From Arthrobacter sp. Soil762 (GTDB taxonomy: Bacteria; Actinomycetota; Actinomycetes; Actinomycetales; Micrococcaceae), in contig NZ_LMSG01000001.1 in assembly GCF_001428335.1 (NCBI RefSeq), positions 310,841 through 374,840 of the forward strand: a DNA stretch of 64,000 nt, given 5' to 3'. The stretch's first letter is position 1, and the number at the start of each line of letters is the position of its first letter. Of the stretch, positions 33,272 through 42,966 are shown piece after piece. The notes beneath the pieces are model-generated. The model saw nothing but the letters and a program-made list of their open reading frames with translations, was not told the DNA's origin and did not search any database. A program made the position numbers and the translations under genes.

Positions 33272-33517
33272 TCAGCGGCGGGCAGGATCCCGCGATGGGA
33301 CGGCCGGGGAGTCGACCCCGAGGGCGGCCCGAAGGTCCGTCTCGCGCTCATGCATTCCGGCACGCACGGCGTCGGCGAAGTCGTACACGCCGTCAGCCAG
33401 CCGGCCCACCGCGCGGTTCAGGCCCTCGGGCCCCAGGTTGGACTGGGCTTCGCTGATCTTGCGGAACGCGATGACACCAATGGCCACGCCGATTCCCATC
33501 CAGACAAATCGTTTCAT
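33272..33517 (-). CDS. Small membrane-associated protein downstream of the DUF948 gene
   Basis: Protein of 81 residues starting MKRFVWMGIG, with a hydrophobic N-terminal helix (about 4-18) and a charged soluble C-terminus. The frame is open further upstream but overlaps the DUF948 gene, and GGAGA lies just before this ATG. It follows the DUF948 gene by 17 bases, and both precede alaS. Similar pairs occur beside alaS in other Micrococcaceae, from general knowledge. Function unknown. Confidence 0.75.
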   Translation of the reverse strand: MKRFVWMGIGVAIGVIAFRKISEAQSNLGPEGLNRAVGRLADGVYDFADAVRAGMHERETDLRAALGVDSPAVPSRDPARR

Positions 33518-33534
33518 TTCAGTTCTCCGGTGGC

Positions 33535-33909
33535 TTAGCGGCTGCGGCGGCCGGGTGCGGGCTTCTTGCGGTTGGCCAGTGCTGAACGCACGCCGTAGCT
33601 GAAGGCCGCTACCTTGATCAGCGGTGAACCGACCGTCGCTGCTACGAGTGATGACAGCGCGGAAAGGTTTGCCGACGCATCCGAAACGTTGGAGGCGATG
33701 CCATCCACTTTCTTCAGCTGCTGGTTGGTGGTGGAGACAGTAGCCGTGACTTCGTCCATCAGGGGCGTGGCGCCGTCGCTGAGGGCGCGGATGGAAGTCC
33801 GTATTTCTTCCAGCACACTGCCGAGCTTCAGGATGGGCACGGCGAGCAGCAGCACCAGGAGTGCGAACACCCCGGCCGCGATCAGGCCGGCAATATCGCC
33901 ACCAGACAT
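33535..33909 (-). CDS. DUF948-family membrane protein
   Basis: Protein of 124 residues with one N-terminal membrane segment (about 8-27, LIAAGVFALLVLLLAVPILK). A helical region follows with possible coiled-coil character (LEEIRTSIRALSDG, QQLKKVDGIASNVSDAS) and a basic tail. This is the DUF948 layout, a general stress-type family with no defined activity. It lies between rpsD and the small 81-residue gene, all on the minus strand. Confidence 0.82.
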   Translation of the reverse strand: MSGGDIAGLIAAGVFALLVLLLAVPILKLGSVLEEIRTSIRALSDGATPLMDEVTATVSTTNQQLKKVDGIASNVSDASANLSALSSLVAATVGSPLIKVAAFSYGVRSALANRKKPAPGRRSR

Positions 33910-34003
33910 AGACGTTCAACTCCTTGAAACTGACGTGGATCTTTTACCTCGGCGTACGCTGCCTTGATGCGTTCCGCAGATGTCCCCCAAGTACCTTACA
34001 TAC

Positions 34004-34037
34004 AAAGAAGCCCGTGGCGCTTGCCACGGGCTTCTTT
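34004..34037 (-). terminator. rpsD terminator
   Basis: Perfect 15-base arms (34004-34018 and 34023-34037) with the loop AAGC on the transcript. The stem contains GAAGCCCGTGGC, ends in CUUCUUU and lies 17 bases after the rpsD stop. Confidence 0.85.
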
Positions 34038-34054
34038 GGATACGCTGCTGGGAT

Positions 34055-34681
34055 TTAGCGTGCGTAGAATTCGACGACGAGCTGCTCTTCGCAGGTTACG
34101 GGAACCTCGGAGCGCTTCGGGCGACGGACCAGGCGGGCCTGCAGGGCGTCAAGCTTGACGTCCAGGTAGGCCGGAACCTGGGGCAGTACGTCGCGGTGTG
34201 CGCCGGCTGCTGCAACCTGGAGCGGAACCATGGTTTCGCTGCGGGTGTGGACGTGGACAAGCTGGCCTTCGCCGACGCGGAAGGACGGGCGGTCAACGCG
34301 GATGCCGTCAACCATGATGTGGCGGTGCACAACGAGCTGGCGGGCCTGGGCGATGGTGCGGGCGAAGCCGGCACGCAGCACGAGGGCGTCAAGACGCATT
34401 TCGAGCAGTTCGATCAGGTTTTCACCGGTCAGGCCCTTGGTGCGGCGGGCTTCTTCGAAGGCGCGGGTCATCTGGGCTTCGCGGATGCCGTACTGGGCGC
34501 GCAGACGCTGCTTTTCGCGCAGACGTACGGCGTAGTCGGAGTCCTGCTTCTTGCGGGCACGGCCATGCTCACCGGGGCCGTACGGGCGGCGCTCCATGTA
34601 CTTGGCGGCCTTGGGGGTCAGAGCAATGCCGAGTGCACGCGAGAGGCGTGCTGTACGGCGAGCACGAGTGTTGTTAGCCAC
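34055..34681 (-). CDS. rpsD: 30S ribosomal protein S4
   Basis: Primary 16S-binding protein of the small subunit and nucleation point for assembly. The 208-residue protein has the N-terminal basic domain and the S4 domain with MRLDALVLRAGFARTIAQAR and VHRHIMVDGIRV. The start is GTG with GGAAGGA 5 bases before it. It is a single-gene unit with its own promoter region and terminator. No N-terminal zinc-type cysteines are present, so this is the C-minus form. Confidence 0.98.
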   Translation of the reverse strand: MANNTRARRTARLSRALGIALTPKAAKYMERRPYGPGEHGRARKKQDSDYAVRLREKQRLRAQYGIREAQMTRAFEEARRTKGLTGENLIELLEMRLDALVLRAGFARTIAQARQLVVHRHIMVDGIRVDRPSFRVGEGQLVHVHTRSETMVPLQVAAAGAHRDVLPQVPAYLDVKLDALQARLVRRPKRSEVPVTCEEQLVVEFYAR

Positions 34682-34846
34682 TTGTGTCCTTCCAATATCT
34701 GCGGTGTGTCAGTGTTACTGGCCTCCATAATGGAGAGCATCGGCCAACCGCTGCCTTTTGCTACTGGGCACAGGGCTACCCCAACGAAACAGCAGAAATA
34801 CTGAAGGATGGGGAGATTGCGTCCGCGCCTTGCCAGACAACGAACA

Positions 34847-34855
34847 ATCTTAGCA
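34847..34855 (-). promoter_or_regulatory. Candidate rpsD promoter, extended -10
   Basis: TGCTAAGAT on the minus strand fits an extended -10 (TGnTAnnnT). It is about 165 bases before the rpsD start, leaving a long leader. The rest of the 275-base gap between rpsD and rarA holds nothing else I can recognise. Confidence 0.4.
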
Positions 34856-34956
34856 GGATTCGGCTGCATTCCCACACTCCGCCGGCCGCTCCGGCCGCTG
34901 CTCCCCCGGTCACTCCCGTGGCGTCACTGCCCGGGCCACTCCACCGACGACGCCGG

Positions 34957-36357
34957 TCAGTTGCCGCGGATGATCTTGCGCAGGCGTTCGAGGCGCACGG
35001 CGATGTCCCGTTCCGCGCCGTTGGCGGTGGGCTCGTAGTAGTCCCGACCCACCAGATCATCCGGCGGGTACTGCTGGCTGGCCACGGAATGGGGGGCATC
35101 GTGGGCGTACTTGTAGCCGAGCCCGTGGCCCAGCTGCTTGGAGCCGGGGTAGTGCGCATCACGCAGGTGCGCCGGGATCCCGTTGCCCAGGCCGGCACGG
35201 ACATCCGCGACGGCCTTGTTGATTCCCATGTACGCGGCGTTGGACTTGGGGGCCGTGGCCAGATGCACCACGGCCTCGGCCAGGACGATCCGCCCCTCAG
35301 GCATGCCGATCAGCTGGACTGCCTGGGCGGCGGCGACCGCCGTCTGCAGGGCTGTGGGGTCCGCCATTCCCACGTCCTCCGCCGCGGAAATCACGATGCG
35401 CCGGGCAATGAACCTCGGGTCCTCCCCTGCCTCCAGCATTCTGGCCAGGTAGTGCAGTGCGGCGTCGACGTCGGACCCGCGCACTGATTTGATGAAGGCG
35501 CTGGCGACGTCGTAGTGCTGGTCCCCGGCGCGGTCGTAGCGCACGGCAGCCACATCCAGGGCGCGTTCGGTGTGCTTGAGCTCCACCGTAACCAGAGAGT
35601 CGGCAGCGGCGTCGTCCGCATCGCCGAAGGCCACGCCCGCTGCGGCTTCGAGGGCCGTCAGGGCGCGCCGGGCGTCGCCGCCTGCGAGCCGGACGAGGTG
35701 CGCCACGGCCTCGGCACTGAGCTCCACTTTCCCGTTCAGGCCGCGTTCGTCCGCCACGGCGCGCTGCAGCAGCCCTTCAATGTCCGACTCCGTCAGCGGT
35801 TTCAGGGTGAGCAGGAGGGAGCGGGACAGCAGCGGCGAGACCACCGAAAAGGACGGGTTTTCCGTGGTTGCCGCTACGAGCACCACCCATCGGTTTTCGA
35901 CGCCGGGCAGCAGGGCATCCTGCTGGGCCTTGTTGAAGCGGTGGATCTCGTCGAGGAAAAGCACAGTGGTGGTCTTGTACAGGTCCCGCGCTGTCAGGGC
36001 TTCGTCCATAACCCGCCGGACGTCCTTGACGCCCGCGGTGATGGCGGACAGCTCCACGAACTTCCGCCCCTTGCCCTTGGCGATCACGTGCGCCAGCGTG
36101 GTTTTTCCGGTCCCGGGCGGACCCCAGAGGATCAGCGAGCTGGGGCCTGCGGGACCCAGGGCGTCGGTGCCGGCCGCCAGCTGCCGCAACGGCGATCCCT
36201 GCCCCAGCAGGTGCTGCTGGCCCACCACGTCATCCAGGGTGCGTGGCCGCATCCGGACGGCCAACGGACTGCGGGGCGCGGCGGTACGGCCGGACGACGA
36301 CGGTTCGTCAGTGTCGTCGTCGTCATTGCCATGCCCTTGGGCGAAGAGATCATCCAC
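34957..36357 (-). CDS. rarA: Replication-associated recombination protein RarA (MgsA) AAA+ ATPase
   Basis: Clamp-loader-like AAA+ ATPase that acts at stalled replication forks. The 466-residue protein has Walker [13 protein letters not shown] (about 79-90), Walker [12 protein letters not shown], the sensor segment [10 protein letters not shown] and the C-terminal RarA tetramerisation domain with [16 protein letters not shown] and YLPPDDL-like ends ([10 protein letters not shown]). The GTG start is preceded at six bases by TAGCCT, a leaderless -10. It is divergent from the acVLRF1 gene. Confidence 0.95.
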   Translation of the reverse strand: MDDLFAQGHGNDDDDTDEPSSSGRTAAPRSPLAVRMRPRTLDDVVGQQHLLGQGSPLRQLAAGTDALGPAGPSSLILWGPPGTGKTTLAHVIAKGKGRKFVELSAITAGVKDVRRVMDEALTARDLYKTTTVLFLDEIHRFNKAQQDALLPGVENRWVVLVAATTENPSFSVVSPLLSRSLLLTLKPLTESDIEGLLQRAVADERGLNGKVELSAEAVAHLVRLAGGDARRALTALEAAAGVAFGDADDAAADSLVTVELKHTERALDVAAVRYDRAGDQHYDVASAFIKSVRGSDVDAALHYLARMLEAGEDPRFIARRIVISAAEDVGMADPTALQTAVAAAQAVQLIGMPEGRIVLAEAVVHLATAPKSNAAYMGINKAVADVRAGLGNGIPAHLRDAHYPGSKQLGHGLGYKYAHDAPHSVASQQYPPDDLVGRDYYEPTANGAERDIAVRLERLRKIIRGN

Positions 36358-36363
36358 ATAGAT

Positions 36364-36369
36364 AGGCTA
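36364..36369 (-). promoter_or_regulatory. rarA -10 hexamer (leaderless arrangement)
   Basis: TAGCCT ends six bases before the GTG start on the minus strand. No Shine-Dalgarno is present. Confidence 0.45.
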
Positions 36370-36432
36370 CTCATTAGTTCACTGCCCCACTTCCGCCCTC
36401 CATTTTCCGCCCGCCACCCAAGGGATCCCGCC

Positions 36433-37143
36433 ATGAGCGCACGCAGCACCCCCGGCGCCGGCCGTCCGGGGTCCGTCAGGACCGCGTTTGTGTCCGGCGG
36501 ACGCCTGGCCGGCTGGGCAGACCGCTTCGGAGCCGCGCACGGCGGCTTCCGGATCAGCGATGACGACGACGGCCTGCGGCTGCTGGCGGCCGACGGCACC
36601 ACCGCCTTGCTCCAGGCGCCCTGGCCACCGGACGGACGCCCTGGACGCGGCGCCGATCCGCTGGAGCGCCTGGCCTCCGTCGCCACCCAGCCACGGACGG
36701 CCGGACTGGTGCTCGTGCGGCGCGGCGGCTACGCGGCGGCCGTGGCCAGGGAAGGCATCATGCTCGCGTCCAAGACGGGCTCCCGCTACGTGCAGTCCCG
36801 CACCGCGGCCGGCGGCCAGTCGCAGCAGCGGTTCGCACGGCGCCGGGCCAACCAGGCTGATGAGCTGGTGGAGAAAGTGGCGGCCCACGCCGCAGCAGTC
36901 TTCGGCGGCCAGCCGATCGAGTATCTTGCTCCGGGCGGGGACCGGACCCTTGCGGGACTCGTCATGGACCAACCTGCCATGAAGCTGTACGCCTCAGTCC
37001 CCCGGCTGGACTTCCTGGATGTGCCCGATCCCAACGGCTCGGTGCTGAGGAAGGCCGCCGCGGATGTCTGCGCCGTCAGGATCCAGGTCGCGGACGCGCC
37101 GGCGAACAACCCGTCCAACAACCCGGATTCCCGGGCCACTTAA
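36433..37143 (+). CDS. acVLRF1-type peptidyl-tRNA hydrolase (Vms1/eRF1-like release factor)
   Basis: Protein of 236 residues matching the actinobacterial branch of the VLRF1/Vms1 family, which frees nascent chains from stalled large ribosomal subunits. The catalytic loop lies at 116-138: GSRYVQSRTAAGGQS followed by QQRFARRR, including a literal GGQ (127-129) like classic release factors. A VLVRRGGYA strand precedes it. The ATG has AAGGGA 7 bases upstream. Its TAA stop is shared, on the opposite strand, with the stop of the converging acetyltransferase gene (TTAA). Confidence 0.85.
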   Translation: MSARSTPGAGRPGSVRTAFVSGGRLAGWADRFGAAHGGFRISDDDDGLRLLAADGTTALLQAPWPPDGRPGRGADPLERLASVATQPRTAGLVLVRRGGYAAAVAREGIMLASKTGSRYVQSRTAAGGQSQQRFARRRANQADELVEKVAAHAAAVFGGQPIEYLAPGGDRTLAGLVMDQPAMKLYASVPRLDFLDVPDPNGSVLRKAAADVCAVRIQVADAPANNPSNNPDSRAT

Positions 37144-37964
37144 CAGCCGGTCAGATGGCGCTTGGGCCGTTCCTGCCGGTAGAGGTAGCGGCCGGCTTCC
37201 TGGAATCCCGCCTTGGCGTAGAGCTGCTGGGCCCCGGAGTTCGCTGCGGTGACCAGCAGCCAATAGCCTGCCAGCCTGCGGGCGGCACCTTCATGCAGGA
37301 GTGCCTGCATGATCCGCAGGGCATAGCCGCGCCGTCGGGCGTCCGGACGGGTAGCCATGCAGTACAGCCCGCCCCGACCGCTAGCTGCCGCACCGGCAGG
37401 GACGGCCAGCCGGCCGACGGCGGCGGGAACGCCGTTGTCGGACCTCACTAGGGCATAAATCGACGGGCAACCTGGCAGGATGCTGCGTGCGGTTTCGCGC
37501 TCGCCCGGACCTCCACGGCCATCCACACTCCACCACAGCTCCAGCCACTCATCGCTGGGATCCGTGGAGATCTCGACGCCGGGTGGCGGAGCCGCGCGCT
37601 CCGGCCCAGTGCGGTCTGCCCCGGCATCCCGGCACATCACCAGAGTTTCGGACTGCCGGGTGAAGCCTTCCCCGTCGAGGATGGCATTCAGTCCGGCGGA
37701 GCGGGGATCATCGAAGATCTGGAAAATCAGCGGCAGGCGCCGGCCGCGGTACCAGAGCCGCGCCGCACGCAAGGCCTCGTGCTGCTGGCGTGCGGCGCCC
37801 TCCGGCTCGCGCGGCCAGACGGAGTTGGCGCGCTGGGTCACGCCGGAGGCTGCGCGAAGCACCCAGCCGTCGGATTCCTCGCGGTCCGGGGCCGGCCAGG
37901 CAGCATCCATCAGCGCCTCGAGCCTAGGCAGGGCCAGGGCTGGTGCAGGACGTGAAACTGTCAT
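37140..37964 (-). CDS. GNAT-family N-acetyltransferase
   Basis: Acetyl-CoA-dependent transferase of 274 residues. The acetyl-CoA motif lies in GLYCMATRPDARRRGYALRIM (about 205-225), and the C-terminal part (LLVTAANSGAQQLYAKAGF) completes the fold. The N-terminal half looks like a degenerate second GNAT domain. The ATG of MTVSRPAPAL is preferred because GGAAGAG lies 9 bases before it; a TTG six codons earlier falls inside that ribosome site. Substrate unknown. It is placed right after the aspS terminator. Confidence 0.85.
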   Translation of the reverse strand: MTVSRPAPALALPRLEALMDAAWPAPDREESDGWVLRAASGVTQRANSVWPREPEGAARQQHEALRAARLWYRGRRLPLIFQIFDDPRSAGLNAILDGEGFTRQSETLVMCRDAGADRTGPERAAPPPGVEISTDPSDEWLELWWSVDGRGGPGERETARSILPGCPSIYALVRSDNGVPAAVGRLAVPAGAAASGRGGLYCMATRPDARRRGYALRIMQALLHEGAARRLAGYWLLVTAANSGAQQLYAKAGFQEAGRYLYRQERPKRHLTGC

Positions 37965-37986
37965 GGCGTACCACTCTTCCAATGCG

Positions 37987-38016
37987 AAAGGCCCCCCGGT
38001 TTCCCGGGAAGCCTCT
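37987..38016 (-). terminator. aspS terminator
   Basis: Hairpin with 13-base arms (37987-37999 and 38004-38016, including G-U pairs) and a GAAA tetraloop on the transcript. It lies 17 bases after the aspS stop and ends in UUUCG. Confidence 0.75.
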
Positions 38017-38033
38017 CGACGGCGGTGCTTGGA

Positions 38034-39821
38034 TTACTCGGCCTTTTTGGGCTCTTCCGTTTTCGTTTGGGGCTTGAAGTCCACGCCGGCTTCCTTGCGC
38101 TGCTGCGCCGTGATCGGCGCGGGAGCCTGCGTCAGGGGGTCGTAACCGTTGCCCGTCTTCGGGAAGGCAATGACGTCGCGGATGGACTCAACGCCCGCCA
38201 GCAATGCCACCACACGGTCCCAGCCGAACGCAATGCCGCCGTGCGGAGGAGCGCCGAACTTGAAGCCTTCCAGCAGGAAGCCGAACTTGGTCTGGGCGTC
38301 TGCCTTGTCCAGCCCCATCAGTTCAAATACGCGTTCCTGGACGTCACGCTCGTGGATACGGATGGAGCCGCCGCCGATTTCATTGCCGTTGCAGACAATG
38401 TCGTAGGCGTAGGACAGGGCCGATTCCGGGTCATTGTCGAACGTGTCCATGAACTCGGGCTTGGGCGAGGTGAAGGCGTGGTGGACGGCCGTCCACTTGC
38501 CGGCGCCAACAGCCACATCGCCGGACGCCACCGCTGCGGCGGCAGGTTCGAACATGGGGGCGTCAACCACCCAGCAGAAGGCCCAGGCGCTGGGATCGAT
38601 CAGGCCGGTGCGGTGGCCGATCTCCACGCGGGCAGCACCCAGGAGGGCGCGGGCCGCTGACTTCTCACCTGCGGCGAAGAAGATGCAGTCGCCCGGCTTG
38701 GCGCCGACGGCGTCGGCGAGGCCTGCACGCTCGGTTTCGTTCAGGTTCTTGGCAACAGGGCCAGCCAGTTCGCCGTCTTCCTTGAAGAGGACGTAGGCCA
38801 GGCCCTTGTGGCCGCGCTGCTTGGCGAATTCCTGCCAGCCGTCCAGGGTGCGTCGCGGCTGGGAAGCGCCGCCGGGCATCACCACGGCGCCGACATACGG
38901 GGCCTTGAAGACGCCGAAGCCGGTGTCCTTGAAGAATTCGGTAAGCTCAGTCAGCTCCACGCCGAAGCGGAGATCGGGCTTGTCCGAGCCGTAGCGAGCC
39001 ATGGCGTCGGCGTACGTGATGCGCTGGATGGGCGTCGGGATCTCGACGTCGATCAGCTTCCACAGCGCCTTGACGATGTTTTCGCCCAGGGCAATGATGT
39101 CGTCCTGGTCCACGAAGCTGGCTTCGATGTCCAGCTGGGTGAATTCGGGCTGGCGGTCGGCGCGGAAGTCCTCGTCGCGGTAGCAGCGCGCGATCTGGTA
39201 GTACTTCTCGAAGCCGCCCACCTGCAGGAGCTGCTTGAAAAGCTGCGGGGACTGCGGCAGTGCGTACCAGGAACCCGGCGCCAGGCGGGCGGGGACCACG
39301 AAGTCGCGGGCGCCTTCCGGCGTCGAACGCGTCAGCGTGGGCGTCTCGATCTCGACAAAACCGTCCTGGTGGAGCAGCTCGCGGGCAATCCGGTTGGCTT
39401 CGGAGCGCAGCCGGAGGTTACGGGCGGGGCCGGGGCGGCGCAGGTCGAGGTAGCGGTGCTTCAGGCGGGCTTCCTCACCGACCTCCACGTGCTCGTCGAT
39501 CTGGAACGGCAGCGGATCGGAAGTGTTGAGGATAACCACCTTGTCCGCCATGACCTCAATGGCGCCGGTGGCCAGGGCGGGGTTCTCGTTGCCCTCCGGG
39601 CGCTTGGAGACGGTGCCGGTGATCTGCAGGACGTACTCGTTGCGCAGGCCGTGGAAGACCTCTTCCTCACGGACCACAACCTGGGCCACGCCGGACGCAT
39701 CGCGCAGATCCACGAATGCAACACCACCGTGATCACGACGGCGGCCCACCCAGCCAGCCAGGGTTACGGTTTGTCCAATGTGCTCGGAGCGAAGGGATCC
39801 GAGGTCATGTGTGCGCAGCAC
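38034..39821 (-). CDS. aspS: Aspartyl-tRNA synthetase
   Basis: Charges tRNA-Asp (possibly also tRNA-Asn). The 595-residue protein starts at GTG, reading [11 protein letters not shown], with AAGG 7 bases before it; the frame extends upstream but without the family sequence. It contains the OB-fold anticodon domain ([19 protein letters not shown]), the class II motifs [20 protein letters not shown] and [20 protein letters not shown], the bacterial GAD insertion domain and the motif 3 region [13 protein letters not shown]. Confidence 0.97.
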   Translation of the reverse strand: MLRTHDLGSLRSEHIGQTVTLAGWVGRRRDHGGVAFVDLRDASGVAQVVVREEEVFHGLRNEYVLQITGTVSKRPEGNENPALATGAIEVMADKVVILNTSDPLPFQIDEHVEVGEEARLKHRYLDLRRPGPARNLRLRSEANRIARELLHQDGFVEIETPTLTRSTPEGARDFVVPARLAPGSWYALPQSPQLFKQLLQVGGFEKYYQIARCYRDEDFRADRQPEFTQLDIEASFVDQDDIIALGENIVKALWKLIDVEIPTPIQRITYADAMARYGSDKPDLRFGVELTELTEFFKDTGFGVFKAPYVGAVVMPGGASQPRRTLDGWQEFAKQRGHKGLAYVLFKEDGELAGPVAKNLNETERAGLADAVGAKPGDCIFFAAGEKSAARALLGAARVEIGHRTGLIDPSAWAFCWVVDAPMFEPAAAAVASGDVAVGAGKWTAVHHAFTSPKPEFMDTFDNDPESALSYAYDIVCNGNEIGGGSIRIHERDVQERVFELMGLDKADAQTKFGFLLEGFKFGAPPHGGIAFGWDRVVALLAGVESIRDVIAFPKTGNGYDPLTQAPAPITAQQRKEAGVDFKPQTKTEEPKKAE

Positions 39822-39873
39822 AGCACGCCTTTCTGAAGACGACAGCAGGAAAACAAAAGATAAAACTGCATAG

Positions 39874-39892
39874 GATCGTTCCGGGAACAATC
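39874..39892. promoter_or_regulatory. Near-palindrome between aspS and the APC permease gene
   Basis: GATCGTTCC and GGAACAATC flank one base, giving a 19-base dyad with a single mismatch pair. It overlaps the 3' end of a TAGGAT hexamer (39872-39877) that could be the permease -10, so it may be an operator. Confidence 0.35.
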
Positions 39893-39930
39893 CCGTCTGA
39901 GTTTACCCGCTGGAAAGGCCCCACTCCCCC

Positions 39931-41187
39931 ATGCCCGAACACCAGCAGCTTCAACGCAGGCTCGGCGTGCTTGACGCCACGTCCATCGGCCTGGGCTCCA
40001 TGCTCGGGGCCGGCGTTTTTGTGGTCTTCGCCCCCGCCGCGGGCCTGGCCGGAAATCTCCTGGTCCTGTCGGTCCTGATCGCGGGTGCCGTGGCCTACTG
40101 CAACGCGGTGGCCTCCGCGGAACTGGCTGCACGGTATCCGGCCAGCGGCGGAACGTACGTGTACGGCCGGAAGCGCTTGGGGGAATGGCCGGGTTTCCTG
40201 GCTGGCTGGGGGTTTGTCACCGGCAAGACGGCCTCCTGCGCCGCCATGGCCCTGACATTCGGCCACTACGTGTCACCGGGCTACGCGGTGCCGGTCGCCA
40301 TCGCTGCGGTGGTGGCGCTGACGGCTGTGAATCTGTTTGGCATTACCCGCACAGCACTCCTGACCAGGCTCCTGCTGTGCGTTGTCCTGGCCACGCTCGT
40401 GTTTGTTGCCGCGGCCGCGATCGTGGGGCCGCATCCTGCCAGCGGAACGTCCCTCGGGACGTCCGGCTCTGGCGGGGCCGGCGGAATCGAAGGGGTGCTG
40501 CCGGCCGCCGGCCTGATGTTCTTCGCCTTCGCAGGCTACGCGCGCATCGCCACTCTCGGTGAGGAAGTCAAGGATCCGGCCAGGACCATTCCGCGTGCGA
40601 TCCTGGCGGCCCTCGCCGGCGCCTTCGTCATCTACCTGGCGTTGGCGCTGCTGCTGCAAAACCACTTGGCGGATGGCCGGCTGGCCGCCACCACGGCCCC
40701 GCTGCTGGACGCTGTGCTTAATTCGCAGCTCGCCGCCGGTGCGCCGCTCGTCCAGGCCGGCGCGGCAGCGGCGAGCCTGGGTGCGCTGCTTGCGCTCATC
40801 ACCGGCGTGGGCCGCACAACTTTGGCCATGGCGCGCGAACGCGATCTGCCGGCGCCCCTCGCCCGCGTGGGCGAGGGGCGCACGGTGCCGTTCGTGGCGG
40901 AACTGGCGGTGGCCGCCGTCGTGATCTTCCTGATCCTGACCAGTGACGTGATGACGGTGGTGGGGTTCTCCAGCTTCGGTGTGCTCATTTACTACGCGGT
41001 GACGAACGCCGCGGCGTACACCCTGGAGGAGCACCCGGCGCACGGCCCGAGGTGGCTCAATGTGGCTGGCTTCACCAGCTGCCTGCTGCTGGCTTTCACA
41101 CTGCCGCCCGCTTCAGTGCTGGGGATGGCCGCTGTGCTGGCCATCGGCGCGGCCGGCCGGTTCGTGGTGCTTCGGTTCCGCCGCTAG
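39931..41187 (+). CDS. APC-family amino acid permease
   Basis: Membrane transporter of 418 residues with about 11-12 hydrophobic segments. The first helix carries the APC signature GLGSMLGAGVFVVFAPAAG (21-39), which binds substrate in this fold, and the conserved loop FFAFAGYARIATLGEEVKDP follows helix 5-6. The protein is shorter than typical 450-500 residue members. Substrate is not predictable from sequence. It is divergent from aspS and convergent with hisS. No good Shine-Dalgarno lies next to the ATG. Confidence 0.88.
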   Translation: MPEHQQLQRRLGVLDATSIGLGSMLGAGVFVVFAPAAGLAGNLLVLSVLIAGAVAYCNAVASAELAARYPASGGTYVYGRKRLGEWPGFLAGWGFVTGKTASCAAMALTFGHYVSPGYAVPVAIAAVVALTAVNLFGITRTALLTRLLLCVVLATLVFVAAAAIVGPHPASGTSLGTSGSGGAGGIEGVLPAAGLMFFAFAGYARIATLGEEVKDPARTIPRAILAALAGAFVIYLALALLLQNHLADGRLAATTAPLLDAVLNSQLAAGAPLVQAGAAAASLGALLALITGVGRTTLAMARERDLPAPLARVGEGRTVPFVAELAVAAVVIFLILTSDVMTVVGFSSFGVLIYYAVTNAAAYTLEEHPAHGPRWLNVAGFTSCLLLAFTLPPASVLGMAAVLAIGAAGRFVVLRFRR

Positions 41188-41345
41188 CTGCCGCTAAGCG
41201 CCACACCGCCCGCAGGTCCCCGTCCCGCCGTCGTGGGGCACTTTGGGGCACCAACCCAGGGAAACACACCCAGAGTGCGGTGAGTCCGTGTCGAAGTGCC
41301 CCGTTCAGGCTGCCGCTGGGCCCCCTCGCCGCCAGACCGAGCCGG

Positions 41346-42731
41346 TCAGGCTGACTGGGCTGCTGCCGCTGGCACCTGGGCTGTTGTGACCTGGACGTTA
41401 AGGTCTTCCGACGGCGGCGTCCAGGTTGCGGGATCGGCGTCGGCCTGCTCGCCGGACCGGATGTCCTTGACTTGGTGCTTGCCGTCGTCGTCGGTGAACC
41501 AAACGAACGGGATGCCGCGGCGGTCCGCGAATTTGATCTGCTTCCCGAACTTCTCTGCCTTGGCTGCCACTTCGGTGGCGATGCCCCGGCTGCGGAGCTG
41601 GGCGGCAACGTCCTGCGCCGCACCCCAACTGTCGTCGTTGGTGAGCGCCACCAGCACGGCGGTGGGGACCGACCGCGAGGCCTTGGCGAGGTCCTGGCTC
41701 AGGATCCGCGACACCAGCCGGGTCACACCAATGGAGAGGCCGACACCGGGGAACTTGCGGTTGCCCTTGCTCGCCAAAGCGTCGTAGCGGCCGCCGGAGC
41801 AGATGGAACCGAGCTGTTCGTGGCCCACCAGAACCGTCTCCACCACCGTGCCGGTGTAGTAATCCAGGCCGCGGGCGATGCTGAGGTCGGCAACAACCTT
41901 GCCCGGCGCGCGCTGCACGGCGGCTTCGATCACCTGTTCCAGCTCATTCAGGCCCTCCTCAAGGAGGTCATTCGTCACGCCGAGCGCGCGGACCTGGGCC
42001 ACAAACGAGGTGTCCTCGGTACGGATTCCTGCCAGCTTCAGCGCTGCCTGCGCCTGCTCATCGGAGGCACCCAGTTCGCTCTTGAGCAGCTCTGCGACCT
42101 TGGCTGCGCCGATCTTTTCCAGCTTGTCGATGCTGCGGAGCACGCCTGCGGTGTCGTCCAGGCCAATGCCGCGGTAGAAGCCCTCGGCAAGCTTGCGGTT
42201 GTTGATCCGCAGCCGGAAGTCCGGAATCGGCAATGCGCTCAATGCTTCGGCAATGACCAGGGCAATCTCCACGTCATAGCGGAACGGCAGCTCGCCGTCG
42301 CCCACCACATCGATGTCTGCCTGGGTGAATTCGCGGGCCCGGCCTTCCTGGGGGCGTTCCCCGCGCCAGACTTTCTGGATCTGGTAGCGCCGGAACGGGA
42401 ACGCGAGGTACCCGGCGTTCTCGACGACGTACCGTGCAAAAGGCACCGTGAGGTCGAAGTGGAGCGCGAGGGCGTTCGGGTCCGATTTGCCGGCCTTGCC
42501 CGCGTCGGAGGTGTCGTCGTCGTCGTCCTGAAGGCGGCTGAGGCCGTAGACCTCCTTATCAATCTCACCCTTGCGCAGGAGCTGGCCGACGGTTTCCACA
42601 GCACGGGTCTCGATAGACGCGAAGCCGTGCAGTTCAAAAACCTTACGAAGGGTGTCCAGCACGTGCAGCTCCACCAGCCGCTCCTCGGGAAGCCACTCGG
42701 GGAATCCGGACAGGGAGGCTGTGCGTGCCAT
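41346..42731 (-). CDS. hisS: Histidyl-tRNA synthetase
   Basis: Charges tRNA-His. The 461-residue protein starts MARTASLSGFPEWLPEER with AGGAG before it. It shows class II motif 2 (WRGERPQEGRAREFTQADID), the histidine motifs ARGLDYYTGTVVE and GGRYDAL, and the C-terminal anticodon domain. An upstream extension of the frame is not used. The last about 30 residues are a variable acidic and Ala-rich tail. Confidence 0.96.
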   Translation of the reverse strand: MARTASLSGFPEWLPEERLVELHVLDTLRKVFELHGFASIETRAVETVGQLLRKGEIDKEVYGLSRLQDDDDDTSDAGKAGKSDPNALALHFDLTVPFARYVVENAGYLAFPFRRYQIQKVWRGERPQEGRAREFTQADIDVVGDGELPFRYDVEIALVIAEALSALPIPDFRLRINNRKLAEGFYRGIGLDDTAGVLRSIDKLEKIGAAKVAELLKSELGASDEQAQAALKLAGIRTEDTSFVAQVRALGVTNDLLEEGLNELEQVIEAAVQRAPGKVVADLSIARGLDYYTGTVVETVLVGHEQLGSICSGGRYDALASKGNRKFPGVGLSIGVTRLVSRILSQDLAKASRSVPTAVLVALTNDDSWGAAQDVAAQLRSRGIATEVAAKAEKFGKQIKFADRRGIPFVWFTDDDGKHQVKDIRSGEQADADPATWTPPSEDLNVQVTTAQVPAAAAQSA

Positions 42732-42966
42732 GGTGGATGTTCTCCTCTTGATGAAGGGTGCCTGGGACTTTGCCCGGCATTCCGCCCGAAACGGGCAGGG
42801 AACGGCGGCAGTCCGGCAACTCATGCATAAACTATGTGCGGCAGTCAGTTTATGCGTCATCCGCCGGCATCTCTAATGGGGCGGCCGGCAGAGCAGAGGG
42901 CTGCCGGCAGACAACCGCCTCCGGATTCAGTTTCGACCGGACGCGGCCCGACATACAGGAGGACCA

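Noticed and set aside
41235..41302. GGGGCACTT / AAGTGCCCC inverted repeat between the APC permease and hisS genes
   Set aside because: Only 9-base arms with a loop of about 50 bases; weak as a terminator or operator.
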